A stretch of DNA of 64,000 bases from Seiridium cupressi (Eukaryota; Ascomycota; Sordariomycetes; Amphisphaeriales; Sporocadaceae). A model generated the notes under the pieces. It was not told where the DNA came from. It was given only the letters and a program-made list of their open reading frames with translations, and did not search any database. Position numbers and translations under genes: made by a program. The stretch spans positions 16,057 to 80,056 of the forward strand of contig JARVKI010000140.1 of the NCBI GenBank assembly GCA_036674765.1, given 5' to 3'. This document shows, piece by piece, positions 58,005 to 64,000 of the stretch; within the stretch, counting starts at the first letter, position 1, and each line of letters begins with the position of its first letter.

Positions 58005-61000
58005 ATGGACCTCCAACGGCAACGTCCGACCTCACGGGCCGAGGCTGACAAGTATTTGGAGCAACTACGTGCTTCCTACGGAGCCGCGAACACGAAGAAA
58101 GATGACATGCTGCATAGTCTCATTGCCTTGTAAGCTACATACCTACAAAGGCTATCCGCATCTTGTCGCTCCTACAAAGGAGTAGTAATGGAGAAAGCTA
58201 ATTCTCTGGCAGGAATTCCAAGAATCTATACAAAGATCCTGGCCACTTCCTATTCGAGCTGTTACAGAATGCAGATGACAATTCTTACGACGACCCCAAA
58301 CCGCGCGTTTCCTTGAAGCTAATGAAACAAGATGGATACAAACTCACCATCACGTCAAACGAGCTCGGCTTCACTTTCAATGATGTCGATGCTATTTCGG
58401 ACATCACAAAAAGCACAAAAAGAATCAACGAGCGGGGTCAGCGAGACTCGACCGGCGAGAAGGGGATCGGCTTCAAATCTGTATTTTCCGTTGCTGATGT
58501 GGTGGAAATTCGGAGCGGATTCTTCAGCTTCAAATTCGACTGTCATCAGAAATTAGGCATGGTAGTCCCCCAACCCCTCGACACAGCCCCATCGTCGCCT
58601 TGCGTCCGAGGCAGTCAGATCTTTCTACATTTGAAAGGCGTCCAAGAGTACAACCGTGTACTGAAAGAGTTATCTGCCCTGGACCCCCAAGTACTTCTTT
58701 TCTTCAGAAAGCTCAAGCGGATTCGGATTCTTACAACAACCAATCTGCCGACTTCAGAGCGACACAAACCTCGGCAGGTTTCGCTACGAAGAAGTCCATC
58801 AGTGCGAAATATGATTCAGCATCTCGCGACGCAACTTTGAACTTTTATTGTTTTCAGCATGTTATCGAGGACGTGGCAGAGCATGAAACACGCAGCGGGA
58901 TCCAGAAAACGGCAATTTCACTAGCATTTCCGGTCACAAAGGATGGAATGCCCGACACTCGTGGGCAGAAGACATACGCAACTCTGCCTATCGCAGACTT
59001 TGGTTGGAAGGTAAGGTTCTTGCACCTAGGTCATACTCCTCGTGGTTGCTGACCAAAATGGGGTTTAGTTCGCTATCAATGCGGATTTTGTGTTAACGGC
59101 CAGCCGGGAGACCTTCGAAGACGAACTTGAATGGAACAAGAAACTCCGCAACGGAGTCCTGGATGCAGCTTTGAAGGCACTGAAGATCCTAGCTCTGGAA
59201 CCAAGCTGCTCTACGTCGTGGTACAGCTGGCTACTTAGACATGACACGACGTCTGCTTTCTGGAAAAGTCTTGAAGGCGGTTTGTTCGGGCACTTGAGTA
59301 ATTCGAAAGTTCTTGCATCGCAAGATGACGCGCTCGGGCTTGCTATACCTCGCAGCCTCCTCTATATTCCAGAGACCTTCAGATTGAATGAAGCTTTTAT
59401 CTTAAGGGATAAGGCTTCTGATCGTCGTCACCTCGCTTTGAACCACGATCAGTCGTGGCGAAACAGCAACACAGCCAGAGTTCTCAAGAGACTGGGTGTC
59501 AAAGAGATGACATCGGAAATACTCGTGAATGAGTTGGAAGAATGGCTCTCGGTTGGCACTCAAAGATGCCGGGGAAATAGCAAAGCATGGCTCGAGAAGC
59601 TTGCAAACATCCTCAAAGATGAGCACCATTTTAAGACTCGCCTGAGGACTCTTCCAATCGTTTTTCTGCGGGACGGCACCTGGGTCACAGCGAATGAGCC
59701 ACACCTTTATCTTGAAAGCGACATTAGATCGGACATCCCAGCATCATTCAAGGCACGGATGGCCCATCCCGACGTTGTCAAAAATCCATGTATCAGACAA
59801 CTATATCAAATGCTTGGGCTTCAGCCGTTGCAAACTGAGCATGTATGTCGCCAGGTTCTCGACATACATGACTCGCTGATGACGGGACCAGATAAGGAAG
59901 GCCGATCTCTCGAAACTTTTGTTTCTGAGATCAAATTTTTCTTCTATAACTGGACCGTTGTGGACAAGGTGAAAAGTACTTCCAAATGGGAAAACCTCAA
60001 GTTCATTCAAGAACAAGAGTCAGATCACACACCAAGTGTCTACCTCATTGAAAGAGGTACCTGGCTATATATCGAGCAGATAGATTCCGATTCGAAGTTG
60101 GTCAGCAAACACAAATATGACGTAAGGAGTTTCATCAACGTCATCCACCCTCAATATGTTCAGGATATTTGCCACGACGAAGACCAAGTTCGACGGTTCC
60201 AGAACTGGCTCCATAAAAGTTGCGGACTCAATGTTCGACCATGGTTGACCTGGGGCTGTCGCGATTACAGTGTTCGGGGTAGCACTCACTATCTCACAAA
60301 TGAAGGCGAATTTCTGGTAAAGAATGACCCAATCGGCTTTCTTATCGAATGCTGCAACCACTGGAACTATCATTCTCAGATAGACGGTGGTGTTTCGACT
60401 TGCCTCGAAAAGAAACTAATCACACTATCATTTCCATGCACTGATGGAGTGAATAGAGGGCTGTCCGGCACGGTTTGGGAAGCTTCTAAGAATAATGAAC
60501 TGAAGCAAATGTTGTCTTTGTTTGACCATCTCCAACTTCCGGATGGTCCCGATTGGAAATCCTTCTTGCCTAGGTTTGGCGCAATCACCGGATTGGGCTC
60601 ACATGCACTATTAGGACAATTGCGAAAACTATCAGACTCTTCACCAAGATCAAAGAACGCTCTGCGAGAATATGACTGTGGAATGATTTACACATGGATG
60701 GGGAAGTTAAGGCTAAAGCAACGATAAGGATGCTACTATACACCATGAAAGAAGTAAGCAGCTATACTAATTCGTCAATCGATAGGAAGGCCCAAATGTC
60801 CTTCCCATGGGTCTACGACTCCAAATCGGGACACTGGAACCAACTCGACGAATGTGTTTGGCAATCCCTATTTGCTCTGAAGCAGAAGCCTGTCCTCAGT
60901 GAAACATATCCCACATGCTGCGAGCTCTTCCAAAAGCAGCTCAAGGTACGAGATGCATGCATTAAAGATTTTGTCGAAGAGGGGATTTCCGTCGTGGGCC

Positions 61001-62590
61001 AGATGCCTGGACTGAACGAGGCTGAGAGATCCATGGCATTCCTCAAGAAAATCAGTCACCTTATGGTCGCTGGAGACAAGAGCCTTGAACCGAAGATCTT
61101 GATAGCACAGAAAGTGTTCCCGCTCTCAATCAAGGATTCGGTTTCCGAAGAGGATCAACTGAAAACTTCAATCTCGCAAGTGGACTGGATTCTTGGTACA
61201 TTCCAGACAAGGCTGAGCTTCGTGAGCGTTTCAGGGGGGAGATCCCTATGCTAGCTTCCACAGAAGAGGAAACAGCTGAACTAATGCCTTTGATTGAGTG
61301 CCTTGGATTTGTAGATCGTTTGCTGTCAAATGCTGTAAAGGCAAAGCCTTACACTACTGGTCAAAAGTATTTGGACAAGGTCAAAACATGGGAGGTCAGA
61401 CAAAAGCGCTTGAATCTGCTATAGTAAGTCGTTCGTTAGAGATGAACATTTAGTCGCTAACGTGTTCTTCAGTGTTCTCAACAAGGAGAAGGATGATGTT
61501 GTCGAAGAGATCCGCAAGTGTGCTGTCTACGTTGTGGACAAGCAAGAAATTATCCATTACTTCAACGACACTGAAGTCGAGCGAGAATTCGGAAGTGTCC
61601 GCCACGAGTGGGAAACTAATACACAGCCAATGGAAATCTTCATCTCCAAGAATGCCGATAATTTCAAAGTCGCAAAACTACTTGGAGACCGCTTCTGTCC
61701 TCGTCTCTGCATCGAAGATGAGAAGATTCGGGACATGGCCATCGGTATTCATCGCGCCCCACTGAAGGATTTTATCTCCGTCGTTGACCAATATAACGTT
61801 GAAATCATCAATAAAGAGAAAATTGACATCAGCGAATACGTCGAGAAACCGGTGGAAGTTGAGGACGACATCCGCGAAGAATTTCTTCGCATGGCTCGCA
61901 TGGGGTTTGAAGGTGTGCCTGTCACCAATACTCGTGAGTCCGGTCTTGTAGAAGCATTTGGGGTGGCATCACTGGCAGAACCACAAGAAGTAGTACCACA
62001 AGGGGTAGTACCACAAGGGGTAGCACCACAACAGGAATCTCCAAATGATATCCTAGGGCGCGAAGGAGAGAAATACGTAAGTCTTCTTTCCCTTTTGAGA
62101 TCAAAAGACTAAACGAATAATTTTTTAGGTCAATGATCTTTTCGGAGAATTCTTCTCCGACTGGAATCCCGAGAAGCATTGGACGAGTGACTTGCGCAAG
62201 CACTACGGGTTCTCCCACTTCGAGGAAAAGAATTTTGCCGACTTCACATTTGCAGACTCCGAAGGCCGAATGGCCAAGTTTCTCGGGCTGTGGACCCCAG
62301 ATGCTCGCAGCCTGCAGAAATATGCTGGAAAGACAGTACGCTACCATATCGAGCTGAAAAGCACGGTCAACGGCGAGCACGAATCGTTTGAGATGTCGCC
62401 AAGCCAGGTTGTGATGGCCCGTAAGTACCGTCTGCGGCCTCAAGATGCCTACCCAAAGGATGTTTTCATTCTCATGCGCCTATATGACTTTCGCAGTGAG
62501 ACCAAGGGCATCAAGTGCTGTATCGCCCCTTGGAACAACGATAAAATGGTCTTCGAGTTTCCGGCAAAGGTTGAAGGCCGGATTGTTTAG
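58005..62590 (+). CDS. Large HSP90-like (GHKL) ATPase protein with C-terminal NOV/DUF3883 domain, apparently frameshifted
   Basis: Coding blocks are 58005-58129, 58213-59010, 59069-61423, 61473-62076 and 62129-62590 (about 1,448 codons). Splice sites are canonical. The N-terminus has GHKL-ATPase motifs: FLFELLQNADDNSY (57-64, E-x-x-x-N-x-x-D), NELGFTFNDVDAI in place of D-x-G-x-G (91-103), and GEKGIGFKSVF (123-133). The C-terminus has LGREGEKYVNDLFGEFFSDW, then NFADFTFADSEG and YHIELKSTVNG, a D...E-x-K pattern of the restriction-endonuclease-like fold as in NO VEIN (DUF3883). Three one-base frame losses are needed to read it: near 58740-58830, near 60680-60694 (the first frame meets a stop at 60725) and at about 61186-61188 (before DSWYIPDKAELRERF). 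No other stops occur. It is either recently broken or read with base-loss errors. The role in fungi is unknown. Confidence 0.85.
61990..62034 (+). repeat. Three tandem 15-bp coding repeats (VVPQG)
   Basis: The unit GTAGTACCACAAGGG occurs twice exactly and a third time as GTAGCACCACAACAG, encoding VVPQG, VVPQG and VAPQQ. It lies in the linker between the middle region and the NOV domain of the ATPase-like protein, so it is a variable spacer, not a CRISPR-type repeat. Confidence 0.9.
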
Positions 62591-63677
62591 GGTAGACTGT
62601 CGCAGAATGTAGTAAAGGCAATATGGGCCCGAGGATATCGGCTAGGAGGTCGTAAGTAGCGAATCAGAGTAATAGGATTGATTATAAATGACCTTAAGAC
62701 CTAGATGTGCGTGCTCCACAGAGTGAATTGCGAGGTGCGGCACTGCCAGCTCTGCATATACCAAGCGAATCTAGCGCCCATAGCCAGTCAGTCAGTCAGT
62801 CAGCTGGTCAGTCGACGATGAGGCCATTTTGTTGGCTATGGAGTTGTTGCGGTGGCCAACTCATAATGCCTCTGCGCGCGTTATGATATGTACTGAAGTA
62901 TAGATCTACAGCGATGCACGATCATAATATCAACCCTAAATAAGTCATTTACCTATGTAACTAGTGGTATTTGGGTTTTGTAACCAGGATAAATACCCAT
63001 CGTCACCAAAATCTGGACCTTAGGCACTAGACTAGCGCTGGACTAACGAGGGTATAATGGAGCGCTTTCCCAATGATTAGAAAGGCAAACAATACTGAAA
63101 TTCTTGTATACAAATGAGTTCCTGGGTCCCGATTATAACTTTCCATGGTAGTCTTAGACTGGTTTTGACTTCCAAGTATCACTGAGAGGTTGACTCTTGA
63201 ACGCCTTAATGCGTAATGAACGGGGCTATAGCGAGATGCCTCGTGGTTTATAGAGGGGTATAAAATCAGCTCTTACTGAGAGCTTTCTGAAGCGGTCACT
63301 GAAACGAATGCGATAACTTCAACGCGTGTTTTGAGAGCGCACAAGATTTCTTTCAAAAGATCACCATATGAATGTTGTGTCCATCCAAGACTTCAGACGA
63401 TGATGAGTCCCGGAGTTGCCGCTCCATATGCGCAGGAATGTCGAAGACCCTCCGGCGGCCCGGCCTCTCCACCTTGTAGTGACTAATGAAGAGGGGTTGC
63501 TTCCACGTCTTGAATACCAACAACTGCCGTGAGCAAGTCTCGAATGCAAGATATAAACCTTCATTTCAAGCTCCTATCGGTTACTCTAAACTTTCTTGCC
63601 TATACTCGCTACTTATAGCACGATAACGCACCTTGCTTTTGCTCCAGGCTCTTTATTGGTAGACTGATCCAATCACC
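62591..63677. other. Intergenic, no gene seen
   Basis: About 1.1 kb between the ATPase-like gene and the EthD-type gene. It contains one short CAGT microsatellite (listed separately); no coding is supported. Confidence 0.5.
62785..62803. repeat. CAGT microsatellite
   Basis: The sequence CAGTCAGTCAGTCAGTCAG is four and three-quarter copies of a 4-base unit. Ordinary simple repeat. Confidence 0.9.
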
Positions 63678-63822
63678 ATGTCCGCTTTCATCACCGTCGC
63701 ATACCCCCGCCCAAGCAGCGGGGAGCTCAAGTTTGATCTCAGCTACTACCTCGACAGCTACATGCCTCTGGTCGCCAAAACTTGGGGACCGAAAGGGCTC
63801 AAGTCATGGACGGTCACTGAAC
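63678..63822 (+). CDS. EthD-domain protein, first exon only (gene runs past the usable sequence)
   Basis: The ATG at 63678 starts MSAFITVAYPRPSSG, followed by FDLSYYLDSYMPLVAKTWG and GLKSWTVTE. This matches the EthD dimeric alpha/beta-barrel pattern FDxDYYxxxHMPLVxxxWG, in which the usual His is Tyr here. A GTAAGT donor follows at 63823, leaving phase 1. Further exons would lie beyond the poly-G run. Small EthD proteins include polyketide-tailoring dehydratases and decarboxylases and many of unknown role. Only 48 residues are visible. Confidence 0.78.
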
Positions 63823-63924
63823 GTAAGTCATAAAGACAGAAGAACTCTATTTCAATTGCGGTTGTTACACGTGGGCACAGATGCGCGGCCCGTCCCGCCA
63901 AGGCAAAACGCCAGGCCGTATAAT

Positions 63925-63925
<1 letters not shown>

Positions 63926-64000
<75 letters not shown>
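63926..64000. other. Poly-G run, probable technical artefact
   Basis: 75 consecutive G fill the end of the window directly after CGTATAATC. Pure G tracts of this length are rare in fungal genomes but typical of no-signal reads in two-colour sequencing. It also interrupts the EthD-type gene after its first intron begins. I treat it as an assembly or read artefact, not biology. Confidence 0.85.

Noticed and set aside
58778..58857. An in-frame intron that would remove the first frame jump of the large ATPase gene
   Set aside because: GT at 58778 and TTTTCAG ending at 58857 would splice in frame, but the donor is weak, no good branch site is seen, and the removed part includes NFYCFQ, which looks like conserved coding just before HVIEDV. 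A one-base loss explains the data better.
61990..62034. Tandem repeats as a CRISPR-like array
   Set aside because: They are contiguous 15-bp coding repeats without spacers in a eukaryotic gene.
1..64000. tRNA, 5S rRNA or other RNA genes
   Set aside because: I scanned by eye for T-loop GGTTCGAATCC-type motifs and 5S-like sequence on both strands and found none convincing; a tRNAscan or Infernal run would settle it.

Overview
This is nuclear DNA of a filamentous ascomycete (Pezizomycotina). Introns are short (45-115 bp), begin with GTAAGT/GTGAGT/GTATGT-type donors and carry CTAAC/CTGAC branch sites. The gene content is fungal: a DASH kinetochore subunit, a GH72 glucanosyltransferase with a GPI signal, a heme-thiolate peroxidase, and MFS transporters of the TPO1 and DHA2 types. 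The first 7.1 kb looks mutated by repeat-induced point mutation (RIP). I cannot name the species.

Layout. 1-7105 is an extremely AT-rich block holding a wrecked minus-strand Ty3/Gypsy element: reverse transcriptase, RNase H and integrase motifs are still legible, and two LTR-like direct repeats lie at its right side. From about 7106 base composition returns abruptly to normal and the rest is ordinary genic DNA. In order: a conserved fungal hypothetical protein (7530), an APH/kinase-like protein (10028), a GH3 glycosidase (13285), a flavodoxin-fold reductase with two CxxC pairs (16835), a GT1 UDP-glycosyltransferase (19428), two divergent MFS transporters (21611 and 24240), an F-box-like protein (27293), a chloroperoxidase/peroxygenase-like gene with an apparent frameshift (29245), a DSBA-like pseudogene (31157), DASH SPC34 (32392), an acidic Ser-rich protein (35290), TAF12 (37908), proteasome RPN3 (42096), a gamma-glutamylcyclotransferase-like protein (44904), a TPO1-like MFS transporter (46261), a GH72/CBM43 cell-wall enzyme (50026), a Gfo/Idh/MocA oxidoreductase (52236), a dihydropyrimidinase/hydantoinase (53957), an N-carbamoyl-amino-acid hydrolase (56181), a large HSP90-like-ATPase/NO VEIN-type protein (58005), and the first exon of an EthD-type protein (63678). 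The window ends in 75 consecutive G, which looks like a technical artefact.

How genes work together. The clearest functional pair is the hydantoinase and carbamoylase, divergently transcribed from one 376-bp intergenic region. The first opens hydantoin or dihydropyrimidine rings to N-carbamoyl amino acids; the second would remove the carbamoyl group to give the free amino acid. The glycosyltransferase and two MFS pumps (19.4-26.6 kb) could form a conjugate-and-export set, but that rests only on proximity. SPC34, TAF12 and RPN3 are unrelated housekeeping genes.

The most unusual gene is the roughly 1,450-residue GHKL-ATPase protein ending in a NOV/DUF3883 nuclease-like domain. It needs three single-base frame corrections, all in the same direction, although its splice sites are intact. 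Exon coordinates were worked out by hand from splice consensus, reading frame and family conservation; no alignment or RNA evidence was available.
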